The notes below the pieces were generated by a model, which was not told the DNA's origin, made no database searches, and saw nothing but the letters and a program-made list of their open reading frames with translations. A stretch of DNA of 64,000 bases, from positions 1 through 64,000 of the forward strand of contig JAJYWB010000028.1 of the NCBI GenBank assembly GCA_021791715.1. The letters are read 5' to 3'. The stretch comes from Planctomycetota bacterium. GTDB lineage: Bacteria > Planctomycetota > Planctomycetia > Isosphaerales > Isosphaeraceae. A program made the translations under genes and the position numbers. Position 1 is the first letter of the stretch, and every line of letters begins with the position of its first letter. Below are positions 44,598 to 54,172 of the stretch, piece by piece.

Positions 44598-47056
44598 TTG
44601 GCGTCGCGCGCAAACCATGGAGCGATCTCCCACGTTTCGATTCCTTGATATAAATTGTCGGCGGTTTCGGCGGGTCCCGTCAACCGCGACCGCCAAGCGT
44701 AATGATCCTGCGTTTGCCAAAGCGGAATGATCGGCAACTCGTCGCGAACCTCGCGGTCGAGCTGCTGGATCAGCTCGCGCGCCGCGGGCCATTCGACGAG
44801 CTGTTCCACTTGTAAAAGCATCTGCAAAATTCGAGGGCTCGCGAGCGAAGCCAGCGGATTGAGCGTCGCCGGCGCGTCGTAACCGGGACAGAGAATCGGA
44901 CCCGCCTCGAACACCGGATCGACGCACCTTCCCGTGCGATAAGCGATGTCGAAAGGTCGCCCCGACCTCAGGTTCGCCTCGAGTTCCGAAAGCGGCCGAG
45001 CCGACGCGTGGACGTCGATCCCCGCCTCCTTGATCGCCGCGACGATCTTCAGAGCCGCGGCCTCGACCTCCGGTATCATCGGGTATTCAAAATTGAGATG
45101 AATCGCGGTCGTTTCGATCTCTTTCCGAGCCCCGGCGACAAGCGATTTGGCGAGCAACGCGTCGAAATCAATCGGTCGAACTCCGGGAGCGTCGGCGTAA
45201 TTTCCCTTCGGGAAAGCACCGTCGGAAAGCGTGTTCGCCTCGTCCATCGGCGCTCGAAGGACCGTTTCCTCAAAAATCGTTTTACGATCAATCGCATAAG
45301 CGAGCGCGCGACGAAGCGTTCGATTGCGGAGCGCCGGATTGCGACCGTCGAGCGCCAACCAGTGCATTGTCGGATTTTTATAGGCGCCGATTTTAATTTC
45401 AGAATCGGCCTGGAGCCGGGGCAAATCGGCGTGAGCCACGCGTTCGACGAGCGAAACCTCGCCCCTGGCGAGCGCGCCGACGAGCGCCCCGGGAGCGAAT
45501 TTGGCCTCGCGAATCCGGCGAATTTTGGGGGCGTTCGCCGTCGTCGAATCGCCGACCGCGGCGAAGCGAACGACTTCGGCGGTCTCGGATTCCCAGCGGT
45601 AAGGACCGTCTCCGAGCGGTATGCGACCGTTCGCGGTGACGACCCACCCCTCGTGCCCCGCCTGCGCCGGACCGATCGGCGTGAGCAAATGGTATTCGGG
45701 GCGGAGCGTCGGACGCGTGAAGCGGATCTCGATTTGATCCGCCGCGGGAGTCTCGATCCGATCGAGCAGCTCGGCCCACCGCGCCTGAAAACCAAGCGAA
45801 TACGGATCAAACCGATCCGCGAACGTCCGTGCGACGTCGATCGATCCCACGACCCTCGAATCGTCGGTCCATTTGATATCATTGCGCAACTTGATGATTA
45901 AGCGTTTGCCTAGCTCGCCCGTTTTCACGCTCGCCGCGAGTTGTCCAGGGGTTTTGCCGTCGAGCGAATCCTGTTCGATCGAAGCGAGCAGCGGCAGATA
46001 AATCAGCCGCGAGACGCGGGCGTCGGCGGAGGTGCGGAGCCAGGGGGAAATCGGCCTGGGGAGGTCGTCGACCGCGACGTCGAGCGTCGGCAGCTCGCGA
46101 AACGCGTCTTCATAAGGCTTGACCGCCGATTCGTATTCGGGCCAAACGCGGAGCGCCTCGGCGTAGAAATCGAGCTTTTCGCCCCCTTGACGCTTCGCGG
46201 CCTCGGTCGCGAGATCGCGCGCCAGCTTGACGAACCGTTCGCGCGCGGCGATCACGAGCGGATTCGACGGAACGATCTCCTCGATCGTGTGGAGGAACCG
46301 GCGAGCCAAAAAATACGCGTCGGCGTCGAACGCCTTGTCGATCCGCTCGACATAAGCCTTCGCGAGAGCGTCGTCGAGGCCGGGATAATTCGGTTTTCGC
46401 GATTTGAGCTCGCGCAAAATCCGCAACCCGCGCTCGCCGTCGCCGTCCAAAAGCGCGATCGTCCCCTCTTTGTAAAGCATCTCGTCGACCCGCGTCGACA
46501 AACCCTTCCACCTGGGATTACGCGTCCGCACCCGCAAATAACATTCAAACGCTTTATTGTATTCTTGCGCCCTTAAAAGCCGATCCCCCTCGTCGAGGAG
46601 CATGTCTTCAAAGTATTCAACTGATTTGATATCGGCGCGTTTGATTTTAAAATCGCGTTGCTCGCCTTCGATCAGATGAATCGCGAGTTCGGCGGCGACT
46701 TCGTCTTCGATTTTCGGCGCGGCCTTCTTTTTGGTGCGAACGCCGACGTTGCCCCCCTCGGGAAGGCCTAGTTCCTTGGAGCCCGCCTTTCGCTTTCGCT
46801 CCTTCTCGGCCTCGACCGCGGGGTCGTAAGCGGGGAGCGGCCGAGGCATGACGGGCTCGATGACGAAAACCGTCCCGTCGTTGAGCGTGATTCGATCGAA
46901 CGGTTCGGTCTTAAGGATATCGATCTTGGGCGCGGCGACCCCCTGCCGAGCCGCGCGAGCCCAAACGAAACTCCGTCGCGAACTCGCCGCGACGACCACG
47001 ACCAGGCAGCTTAAAATCAACGCCAACGAACGCGAACCAAAGACGCGTGAACGCAT
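44594..47056 (-). CDS. TPR-containing ABC-type peptide/solute-binding protein (SBP family 5)
   Basis: An 820-residue exported protein with signal peptide (SRSLALILSCLVVVVAASS). The first about 300 residues hold a strand-rich start and TPR-like helices (RLLRAQEYNKAFECYLRV, LLDGDGERGLRILREL, FDADAYFLARRFLHTIEE). The remainder is a family 5 extracellular solute-binding domain (PISPWLRTSADARVSRLIYLPLLA in part, GDGPYRWESETAEVVRF, NRTLRRALAYAIDRKTIFEE, DELPIIPLWQTQDHY). No permease or ATPase lies beside it, so import through a nearby ABC system is not shown. ATG 47056 has AAGAGG upstream. Confidence 0.82.
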   Translation of the reverse strand: MRSRVFGSRSLALILSCLVVVVAASSRRSFVWARAARQGVAAPKIDILKTEPFDRITLNDGTVFVIEPVMPRPLPAYDPAVEAEKERKRKAGSKELGLPEGGNVGVRTKKKAAPKIEDEVAAELAIHLIEGEQRDFKIKRADIKSVEYFEDMLLDEGDRLLRAQEYNKAFECYLRVRTRNPRWKGLSTRVDEMLYKEGTIALLDGDGERGLRILRELKSRKPNYPGLDDALAKAYVERIDKAFDADAYFLARRFLHTIEEIVPSNPLVIAARERFVKLARDLATEAAKRQGGEKLDFYAEALRVWPEYESAVKPYEDAFRELPTLDVAVDDLPRPISPWLRTSADARVSRLIYLPLLASIEQDSLDGKTPGQLAASVKTGELGKRLIIKLRNDIKWTDDSRVVGSIDVARTFADRFDPYSLGFQARWAELLDRIETPAADQIEIRFTRPTLRPEYHLLTPIGPAQAGHEGWVVTANGRIPLGDGPYRWESETAEVVRFAAVGDSTTANAPKIRRIREAKFAPGALVGALARGEVSLVERVAHADLPRLQADSEIKIGAYKNPTMHWLALDGRNPALRNRTLRRALAYAIDRKTIFEETVLRAPMDEANTLSDGAFPKGNYADAPGVRPIDFDALLAKSLVAGARKEIETTAIHLNFEYPMIPEVEAAALKIVAAIKEAGIDVHASARPLSELEANLRSGRPFDIAYRTGRCVDPVFEAGPILCPGYDAPATLNPLASLASPRILQMLLQVEQLVEWPAARELIQQLDREVRDELPIIPLWQTQDHYAWRSRLTGPAETADNLYQGIETWEIAPWFARDAK

Positions 47057-47329
47057 GAACGAACCTCTTGCGATTGCGGAGCGAGCGAGAACCGTTCGCA
47101 TCGTCTCTATTGAATCGAAAACGAAGCTTGCACGCAAGCGGTTCGAGCGGAGAAACGATCGTTACTCATCGCTTATCAACCGGCTTCAACCTCGATTCGA
47201 CGCGACCGAGCTTGTCGAATCGAAACCCTCACGGGCACAATCGGTCGGGGAGAATTCGATCAAACACCGAAAGCCGTTCGGCGTTTGATCCCGGCTTAAC
47301 AGCTTATTTTGGAATCAGAAATCGAATCG

Positions 47330-49942
47330 ATGCCGAATCTCGCGCAAGGACCCGAATTCCAATCCGCACCGGCCGCTCGGTCGAGCAATCGCGCGTCGAC
47401 CGAGCTTCTCGCGCCCGCGGGCGATCGCGAATGCCTTCACGCCGCGATCGAAAACGGCGCCGACGCGATCTACTTCGGCCTCCAGGGGCATAACGCCCGC
47501 GCCCGCGCCTCGAATTTCAAGATCGACGAACTCGGCGAAATCATGGCGACGCTCCATCGTCGCGGCGTGCGCGGATATGTTACATTAAACACGTTGGTAT
47601 TTCCTGAAGAGATCGGCGAGATCGAGCGAATCGTCCGCGAGGTCGCCGCCGCCGGGGTCGACGCTGTCATCGCGCAAGATCTTGGACTTTGCAAGCTGAT
47701 CCGATCGATCACCGCCGATCTTGAAATCCACGCTTCAACACAAATGTCGATCACGAGCGCCTCGGGGGTTAGGCTGGCGCGCGAACTCGGCTGCTCGCGC
47801 GTCATTCTGGCTCGTGAACTCTCGCTCGTCGAAATCGAACGCATTGGGCGCGTTTCCGAACTTCCGCTCGAGGTGTTCGTGCACGGAGCACTTTGCGTGG
47901 CGTATTCGGGACAGTGCCTCACGAGCGAGGCGCTCGGCGGACGCTCGGCCAACCGCGGCGAATGCGCCCAGGCGTGTCGACTGCCGTACGAGATCGTCCG
48001 CGACGGCGAAACGGTCGATCTCGACGCGACCAAGTTCCTCTTAAGCCCCAAAGATCTCGCGGCCTTCGAACTCGTTCCCAAACTCGTCGATCTCGGAATC
48101 GCGAGCCTCAAAATCGAAGGTCGATTAAAAACACCCGAATATGTGGCGAACATCACATCGCATTATCGCCGAGCGCTCGACGCCGCACTCGCGGGAAAGC
48201 CGGCGCATTGGACCCGGCGCGATATCGACGAGATGGAACTCTCGTTCTCACGCGGATTCAGCCGCGGTTTTTTTGACGGTAACAATCACAAAACGCTCGT
48301 CCGCGGCGATTATTCGAAAAAACGAGGGCTCAGGCTCGGCGAGGTCGTATCCGTCACCGATCGTTACGCGATCGTCGAACTGAACTCGGCGATCAAACCG
48401 GGGGACGGAATCGTCTTCGACGGCGACGAATCGCTCGGAATCGACGAACAAGGAGGACGCGTTTACGAGGTCCTTCGGCCCGGCCCCAAAGGAACGTTTC
48501 AACGCGTCTCAGGCGAGCTTGCCGAGGGGAAAGCCGCGCTCGGTTTCGGCCGCGGCGACGTCGACTTGCAATCGCTCCGAATCGGCCGAACCGTCTGGAA
48601 AACCGACGACCCCGAACTCACCCGCAAACTCCGCAAAACGTTCTCAGGCCCTCCTCGTCGTTCGCTCAAAATCAATACGCATCTTTATGCCCATGTTGGT
48701 AAGCGTTTGATTTTAGAAGGGGTCGCGGCGGACGGCAGGCGGGCGCGGGTCGAGGGGATCGAGCCGCTCGAACGGGCGTTGAATCGTCCCGCGACGGTCG
48801 AGACGCTCCGCGATCAGATCGATCGACTGGGAGGGACGGGATACGCGATCGGCGAGTTTTCGGCGGATATCGCGGGAGATCCGCTCGTTCCTTCAAGCGT
48901 TTTGAATGCGCTTCGACGCTCCTGGATCGCTCGATTCGACGAACTCGCGCGGATCCCTCGCGAGCGCGCGATCGCCGCGGAACCCGTCGCGCCGGCTCTC
49001 AAGAGTCGGATCGGCGATTCCAAAGAATCGTACGTGAACACGCCGGTAAACGATCCCGAGATCTCGGTTTTGTGTCGGACGGTCGATCAGGCCGAGGCCG
49101 CGGTCGATTGCGGAGTTTCGTGGATTTATTTAGATTTTCAAGATATCACGCGTTACGCCGAAGCGATCGCCCGCTTGCGCGATCGAGGATCGATTCGCGT
49201 TTTTCCGGCGACGCCCCGGATCGAGAAGCCCGGCGAGGCCGGCATGTTCGGCCGCGTCGCTCGCTCCGGAGGCGACGGAATCCTCGTACGCAACGCGGGG
49301 GGGCTTTATTTCTGCGCGAGCGAGGCGATTCCGTTCGTCGCCGATTTCTCGCTCAACGCCGCGAACGAGCTCTCGGTCGATCTTTTGCACAAAGCCGGCG
49401 CCGAACGCGTGACGGCTTCTTACGACTTAAATATTGATCAATTGTACGAGCTTGTTAAATCGTCGCGCCGAAACGTTCTTGAGATCGTGATTCACCAGCA
49501 TGTGCCGATGTTTCATATGGAGCATTGCGTGTTCTGCGCCGTGCTTTCTCCCGGGACCGACAAAACGAACTGCGGACGTCCGTGCGATTTTCATGAAGTC
49601 AAGCTGCGCGATCGCGTCGGGCTCGAACACTCGCTCAAGGCCGACGTCGGCTGCCGTAACACCCTCTTTCACGCGAGCCCGCAAACCGCCGCCGAGTATT
49701 TGCCCGAGCTGATCGCACGAGGCGCCGACCGCTTTCGCGTCGAACTCCTCGACGACGACTCACGCTCGACCAAACGAACGCTTACGCTTTATCGCGAGGT
49801 GATCGCGGGCCGACGCGACCTGAAATCGCTCCGCCGCGAGCTCGGCGCGATCAACGAATACGGAGTGACGCGAGGCTCGCTCGCTCCCCCCCCGCCGAGC
49901 GAGCCCGTTTCGATTCGTCCTCTCGTCACAAAAAAATCATGA
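47330..49942 (+). CDS. U32-family protein, RlhA-like with DUF3656
   Basis: An 870-residue protein. The U32 core contains ELLAPAGDRECLHAAIENGADAIYFG, described here in pieces as LLAPAGDRE and GADAIYFG, then EIHASTQMSITS, EVFVHGALCVAYSGQC and GGRSANRGECAQACRLPY with the cysteines that in this family bind an iron-sulfur cluster. A DUF3656 region and a second U32-like half (FHMEHCVFCAVLSPG, NCGRPCDFHEV) follow. In E. coli the relative RlhA hydroxylates C2501 of 23S rRNA; this protein is longer, and peptidase activity is not expected. An alternative TTG start lies 21 bp upstream. Monocistronic, divergent from the solute-binding operon. Confidence 0.87.
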   Translation: MPNLAQGPEFQSAPAARSSNRASTELLAPAGDRECLHAAIENGADAIYFGLQGHNARARASNFKIDELGEIMATLHRRGVRGYVTLNTLVFPEEIGEIERIVREVAAAGVDAVIAQDLGLCKLIRSITADLEIHASTQMSITSASGVRLARELGCSRVILARELSLVEIERIGRVSELPLEVFVHGALCVAYSGQCLTSEALGGRSANRGECAQACRLPYEIVRDGETVDLDATKFLLSPKDLAAFELVPKLVDLGIASLKIEGRLKTPEYVANITSHYRRALDAALAGKPAHWTRRDIDEMELSFSRGFSRGFFDGNNHKTLVRGDYSKKRGLRLGEVVSVTDRYAIVELNSAIKPGDGIVFDGDESLGIDEQGGRVYEVLRPGPKGTFQRVSGELAEGKAALGFGRGDVDLQSLRIGRTVWKTDDPELTRKLRKTFSGPPRRSLKINTHLYAHVGKRLILEGVAADGRRARVEGIEPLERALNRPATVETLRDQIDRLGGTGYAIGEFSADIAGDPLVPSSVLNALRRSWIARFDELARIPRERAIAAEPVAPALKSRIGDSKESYVNTPVNDPEISVLCRTVDQAEAAVDCGVSWIYLDFQDITRYAEAIARLRDRGSIRVFPATPRIEKPGEAGMFGRVARSGGDGILVRNAGGLYFCASEAIPFVADFSLNAANELSVDLLHKAGAERVTASYDLNIDQLYELVKSSRRNVLEIVIHQHVPMFHMEHCVFCAVLSPGTDKTNCGRPCDFHEVKLRDRVGLEHSLKADVGCRNTLFHASPQTAAEYLPELIARGADRFRVELLDDDSRSTKRTLTLYREVIAGRRDLKSLRRELGAINEYGVTRGSLAPPPPSEPVSIRPLVTKKS

Positions 49943-50008
49943 TCCGATCGCGCCGTTGCGCGTAAACGTTTTACCCGCGATCGAATTCGCTTTCGTCGCT
50001 AAGACGGC

Positions 50009-50139
50009 GGCTCGTTCAAATCAAGATCAAATCGCTCGAACGTTCGACGATTTCGGCTCGTTCGCATCAAGATCAAATCGCTCGAACGTTCGACGATTTC
50101 GGCTCGTTCGCATCAAGATCAGATTGTGCGAACGTTCGT
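50009..50139. repeat. 46-bp tandem repeat, about 2.8 copies
   Basis: Units start at 50009, 50055 and 50101 with a constant 46-bp period; the third is partial and diverged. Each contains the core CATCAAGATCA and the perfect palindrome CGAACGTTCG. It lies in the convergent gap between the U32 gene and the molybdenum hydroxylase gene, reaching the latter's stop codon. No spacers, so it is not a CRISPR array. Confidence 0.8.
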
Positions 50140-52352
50140 TAAGTTTGAAGCTTAACGCCGCGCGGCGCGAGCGGAAGCGACCGCAGTCGCACCCCCGTCG
50201 CCTGGAAGATCGCGTTACCGATCGCCGGTGCGATCGCGACGATCGGCGATTCCCCCGCCCCCGCGGGCGCGAGATTCTTGCGGTCGACGAGCACGACCTC
50301 GATCTCGGGCGTGTCGGCGAAGCGAGGAACGCGGTAACGCGAAAACCGTGCGTTGAGGATCTTGTTCGAATCGAACTCGATCTCCTCGAAAAGCGCCCCG
50401 CCGATCCCCATCATCATCGCCCCCTCGACCTGATTCTTAAGATGATCGGGGTTGACGACCGCTCCGCAATCGAACGCCGAAACCGCCCTGACGACCGAAA
50501 CCCGGCCCGTCTCGCGATCGACCAAAACCTCAACGCATGTGGCGATGTAACCCCCTTTATCGGTTCCGACCGCGACGCCGAACCCTCGGCCTCGCTCTTT
50601 CGGCTTGCGATCGCCGAAGGCTTTGACCGCGGCTTCAAGAACGCCTTTCACGCGTTCGTCCTTCAAGTTTCGCAGGCGGAATTCGATCGGATCGATTTTG
50701 AGCTCGTGAGCGAGCTCGTCGACGTGCGTCTCACGCGCGAAGTGATTCGCGGTCGCCGCGAGCGCGCGATAAGATCCCTGCCGAAGCGGCGATTTCGACG
50801 CGTGGAACTCGGCTCGTTTCGCCGCGATCTCGTACGGCGGGTTGATCGCCGACCCTCCCGAATTGTAGTTATGAAAATCCCACGCCGTGAGATTCCCCGA
50901 ACGGGTCGCTCCGCTCTTGACCTCGATCACCCCCGCGGGTCGAAAATACGCCCAGGTAAATTCTTCTTCACGCGTCCAAACGAGTTTGACGGGACGTTTC
51001 GCGGCCTTGGCGAGCCGAGCCGCCTCGACCGCGGCCTCCCCCGTGTGTTTGCCGCCGTAGCCCGCCCCCGTGTCGGGGACGATCACCCGAACTTTCTCTT
51101 CGGCGAGCCGAAACGCCGATGCGACCTCGCCGCGCACTCCGAACGGACGTTGCGTTCCCGTCCAAACCGTCGGCTCGCCGTCGTTCCATTCGGCGACCGC
51201 CGACCTAGGCTCGAGCGGAGCGTGCGCAATATACGCAATTGTGTAAACTTGTTCGAGTTTAACTTCGGCCTCTTTGAGCGCGCGATCGATCGCTCCCGAC
51301 CGACTCCCGCCGTCTCGGCCTCCGCCGCGCGATTCGCCCGTCGTCTTTTTAAGCTCTTCATACAAGTTCTTGTTTGAGACGCCCGAATCGACCGTTTTCC
51401 ATTCGGCCTTGATCGCCTTGAGGGCGCGATTCGCGAGCGGTTCGTCGGCCGCGACGACTCCGATGAAATCGCCTTCGCGTACCACGATCACGTTCTCGAT
51501 CCTCTCCGCCCCGGTCGTATCGACCGAAATCGCCTTCGCCCCCGGACCGGGCGCCCTCAGAACTTTGCCATACCACATGCCGGGTCGTTTGATATCGGAA
51601 GCATACTTGTGCGATCCCGTGACGAACGACGCGCCGTCGATTTTGGCGAGCGATTTCCCCATCACGGTCCATCGATCGGCGGGAGTCGTCGGCGGATCGG
51701 CCGAAACCTCTTTGACGAGCTTCTCGCCGCGGGTCAGCTCGCCGTAAGTCGCCGATTGCTGATTCGTCTTATGAACAATCTTGCCGTCCTCGGCGCTCAA
51801 TTCGGAGCGATCGACCTTCCATTTTTGGGCCGCGAGGTCGATTAAAAGCTCGCGCGCCGTCGCGGCGACACCGCGGAGCCTGCGCGACATGTCGGGGGTC
51901 GTTCGGCTGCCGAACGTCCCCATATCGAACGGAACAAATCGCGTGTCTCCCATCACGAGCGTGATCGACTCGGGAGCGATCCTCAACTCTTCGGCGACCG
52001 CCTGAGTGAGCGACGTTCGGATGTTTTGCCCGACCTCGACTTTCCCCGTCAGAACCTTCGCCTTGCCGTCGGCGTCGATCCCGAGCCACGCCGCGACGTC
52101 GCTCGGCGCGCCTCGACCCCCTCCGCCGCGCGGCCGCCTTCCGCCTCCCGATTCCTGCGCTTCGATCTCTTCACGATCAAAAAGTAAATAAACGATCAGG
52201 CCGATCCCGACCGTCGCGAGAAAACCGCGACGATCGACCTCAAAGCCGTTCCAGGGGCTCTCGAACAGCTCGTACCGTTCGGGCTCGATCGCGATCTCGT
52301 CGTTTTCGCTCGCGCCGAGAATCGTCGAATCTTGATCTTTGAGAAAGTTCAT
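50139..52352 (-). CDS. Tat-exported xanthine dehydrogenase-family molybdenum hydroxylase, large subunit
   Basis: A 737-residue molybdopterin-binding subunit of the aldehyde oxidase/xanthine dehydrogenase family, close to the isoquinoline 1-oxidoreductase beta type. A 40-residue leader precedes a Tat-like motif (DRRGFLATVGIGLIVYLLF). Landmarks are GKVEVGQNIRTSLTQAVAEEL, TFGSRTTPDMSRRL, GTQRPFGVRGEVA, PDTGAGYGGKHTGEAA, GSYRALAATANHF and APAGAGESPIVAIAPAIGNA, whose Glu matches the catalytic base. It works with the 2Fe-2S subunit encoded just upstream; the ATGA overlap (52349-52352) and AAAGGAGG site imply coupling. No FAD subunit gene is present, as in the IorAB type. Confidence 0.92.
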   Translation of the reverse strand: MNFLKDQDSTILGASENDEIAIEPERYELFESPWNGFEVDRRGFLATVGIGLIVYLLFDREEIEAQESGGGRRPRGGGGRGAPSDVAAWLGIDADGKAKVLTGKVEVGQNIRTSLTQAVAEELRIAPESITLVMGDTRFVPFDMGTFGSRTTPDMSRRLRGVAATARELLIDLAAQKWKVDRSELSAEDGKIVHKTNQQSATYGELTRGEKLVKEVSADPPTTPADRWTVMGKSLAKIDGASFVTGSHKYASDIKRPGMWYGKVLRAPGPGAKAISVDTTGAERIENVIVVREGDFIGVVAADEPLANRALKAIKAEWKTVDSGVSNKNLYEELKKTTGESRGGGRDGGSRSGAIDRALKEAEVKLEQVYTIAYIAHAPLEPRSAVAEWNDGEPTVWTGTQRPFGVRGEVASAFRLAEEKVRVIVPDTGAGYGGKHTGEAAVEAARLAKAAKRPVKLVWTREEEFTWAYFRPAGVIEVKSGATRSGNLTAWDFHNYNSGGSAINPPYEIAAKRAEFHASKSPLRQGSYRALAATANHFARETHVDELAHELKIDPIEFRLRNLKDERVKGVLEAAVKAFGDRKPKERGRGFGVAVGTDKGGYIATCVEVLVDRETGRVSVVRAVSAFDCGAVVNPDHLKNQVEGAMMMGIGGALFEEIEFDSNKILNARFSRYRVPRFADTPEIEVVLVDRKNLAPAGAGESPIVAIAPAIGNAIFQATGVRLRSLPLAPRGVKLQT

Positions 52353-52828
52353 CGCGATCCTCCTTTCAAGCTTCGCGCCGCGAGTCGAATCGCCTCGATG
52401 ACTCTTGGATATGTTCCGCAACGGCACATGTTGCCGTTCATCGCGTCGACGATCTCCTCGCGCGACGGATCGGGCTTTCTGTTAAGGAGCGCGACCCCCG
52501 AGAGGATCATTCCGCACGTGCAGTAACCGCACTGCATCGCCCCCGTTTCAAGGAAAGCCCGCTGAAGCGGGTGGAGCGAGCCGTCGCGTTCGAGCCCCTC
52601 GATCGTCGTGATCGCTTTCGAAGCGACGTCGCCGACGCGCGTCACGCACGACCGCACGGGCGCTCCGTCGACGAGCACGGTGCACGCCCCGCACCGTCCC
52701 TCGCCGCAGCCGTATTTCGCCCCGGTCAGGTCGAGAACGTCGCGAAGCACGCCGAGCAGCGACCGATCGCCGTCGACCTCAACCTTCATCCGCTTGCCGT
52801 TCACCTCTAGCGCGTCGATCGCGGGCAC
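52349..52828 (-). CDS. 2Fe-2S subunit of molybdenum hydroxylase (CoxS/IorA type)
   Basis: A 159-residue protein with both 2Fe-2S domains of the family. The plant-ferredoxin-like N-terminal cluster motif is CGEGRCGACTVLVDG plus a later Cys in VRSC. The helical C-terminal domain has QCGYCTCGMILS and NMCRCGTYPRV. It passes electrons from the molybdenum subunit. It has no signal peptide; in this family such subunits are usually co-exported in complex with the Tat-signalled partner. It is the first gene of the two-gene operon. Confidence 0.95.
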   Translation of the reverse strand: MPAIDALEVNGKRMKVEVDGDRSLLGVLRDVLDLTGAKYGCGEGRCGACTVLVDGAPVRSCVTRVGDVASKAITTIEGLERDGSLHPLQRAFLETGAMQCGYCTCGMILSGVALLNRKPDPSREEIVDAMNGNMCRCGTYPRVIEAIRLAARSLKGGSR

Positions 52829-53008
52829 GATCCCCTCCTTTCATTCGAGGATTCGCGGTCGATCCGCCGAACGGAGGATCGCTCAACGAAGAATTTAGCG
52901 CGCGCCGCGCGCCGATTCAACGGGGTCGCATCGATCGAATCGATTCATCCGCCGATCGCGCGCGATCGACGAACTTGTTAAAACAAAAAGTTTTATTATG
53001 TAATAATG

Positions 53009-54172
53009 TTAAAAATTCGATCGACGAGCGTCGACGCGATCGATCGATCTTTCAAAATGGGGCGCGGGAACGAGATTCGCGATCGGCTCGACCTCGCCGA
53101 TTCGGCCCAGGATCGCCGCGTGCGAGTGGGGAACGAGCTTGCGGCGAACCGTCGCGAGCGAATCTCCCACGATTTCGATCGCATCGAGATCGGCGCTTCC
53201 GAGCCCTTCATTATGAATTTTGGCGATATGATCGATTGAAAATGGATCGAATCCCATGACCGCCGCGGCGACCGCGTCGACCGCGACCGCGTCGCTCCCC
53301 GCGATCATCGCCCCCAGCGGGTACGGAGTTCCGTGCCTCGGCCCCTCGCGATGCATCGCGACGAAGCCGTCGACGACCGAGAAATGAGGCTTGACCCTCC
53401 TCGAAAGCGCGGCCAGGTTCGATCCGAGAGTCGCCGACGACCGCAGGAACGCCGCGTCCGCGGCCGAAAGCGGCCTCGGGTTCCTCGATCGATCTTTTCC
53501 CTCGAGCCGAAACTTGATCCGCTTCAACCTCCCGAGCAGCCTCGTCGTCGCGCGCACCGCGAGGTCGTCTCCTTTGAGAAACCTCACCGCGGCGCCTCGC
53601 CAACCCGTCCACGCGGATCGCCCGGGGGCGTATCCGTGCATCATCGTCCGATCTTCGGGATGAATGCACGAGAGCATATTCTTAAGTGAAAAGGTGGCGA
53701 GCGTGTTGACGTGCGTTTTGCAAAGCGCGAGCGAAACGCGCGATCGGGCGCGGGCGAGCGTGCGCGAGATCCGCGCGACGCGCGTCGATCCGTCGATTCC
53801 GCGCAGCTCGATCTCGTCCCATTCGGTCTCGTCGCGATTGACGTCGAAAAAACGGACCGGCAGGCCGCGAAGGACGTCGCGATAGCCGAACGCCTCGAAC
53901 CCCTCCGACGCGTCGCTCGCCCCCTCGGCGATCGTGATCGACCGCGCCCCCGCGGCGAGCAGGAAATCGACCGTCGCCGACAATGTATCCACATGCGTGG
54001 ACGCGAGTTGATTCCGATGACTGACGAGATTCGGTTTGATCACGACTTCGTCGTGCGCGATCGCCGCGATCTCGTCGCTTAAAAGAGCGAGCGCCTCGGC
54101 CGCGCCGTCGCGTCTTCGGTTCGTTTTAACGAGCGCGACCTTCGGACCAGGTCGATCAATCGCGGGAATCAT
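53009..54172 (-). CDS. DUF362 family protein
   Basis: A 387-residue DUF362 protein. VALVKTNRRRDGAAEAL, VVIKPNLVSHR, ARSITIAEGASDAS, SLALCKTHVNTLATFSLKNML and PYPLGAMIAGSDAVAVDAVAAAVMGFDP are typical landmarks. Members are proposed iron-sulfur flavoprotein-like enzymes or domains. This one lacks the C-terminal ferredoxin cysteines. Its start overlaps the end of the glycosyltransferase gene upstream by 17 bp, so they are co-transcribed. The function is unknown. Confidence 0.85.
   Translation of the reverse strand: MIPAIDRPGPKVALVKTNRRRDGAAEALALLSDEIAAIAHDEVVIKPNLVSHRNQLASTHVDTLSATVDFLLAAGARSITIAEGASDASEGFEAFGYRDVLRGLPVRFFDVNRDETEWDEIELRGIDGSTRVARISRTLARARSRVSLALCKTHVNTLATFSLKNMLSCIHPEDRTMMHGYAPGRSAWTGWRGAAVRFLKGDDLAVRATTRLLGRLKRIKFRLEGKDRSRNPRPLSAADAAFLRSSATLGSNLAALSRRVKPHFSVVDGFVAMHREGPRHGTPYPLGAMIAGSDAVAVDAVAAAVMGFDPFSIDHIAKIHNEGLGSADLDAIEIVGDSLATVRRKLVPHSHAAILGRIGEVEPIANLVPAPHFERSIDRVDARRSNF

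Noticed and set aside
50009-50139. Short CRISPR array
   Set aside because: Units are directly adjacent tandem repeats with a constant 46-bp period and no unique spacers; no cas genes are present.
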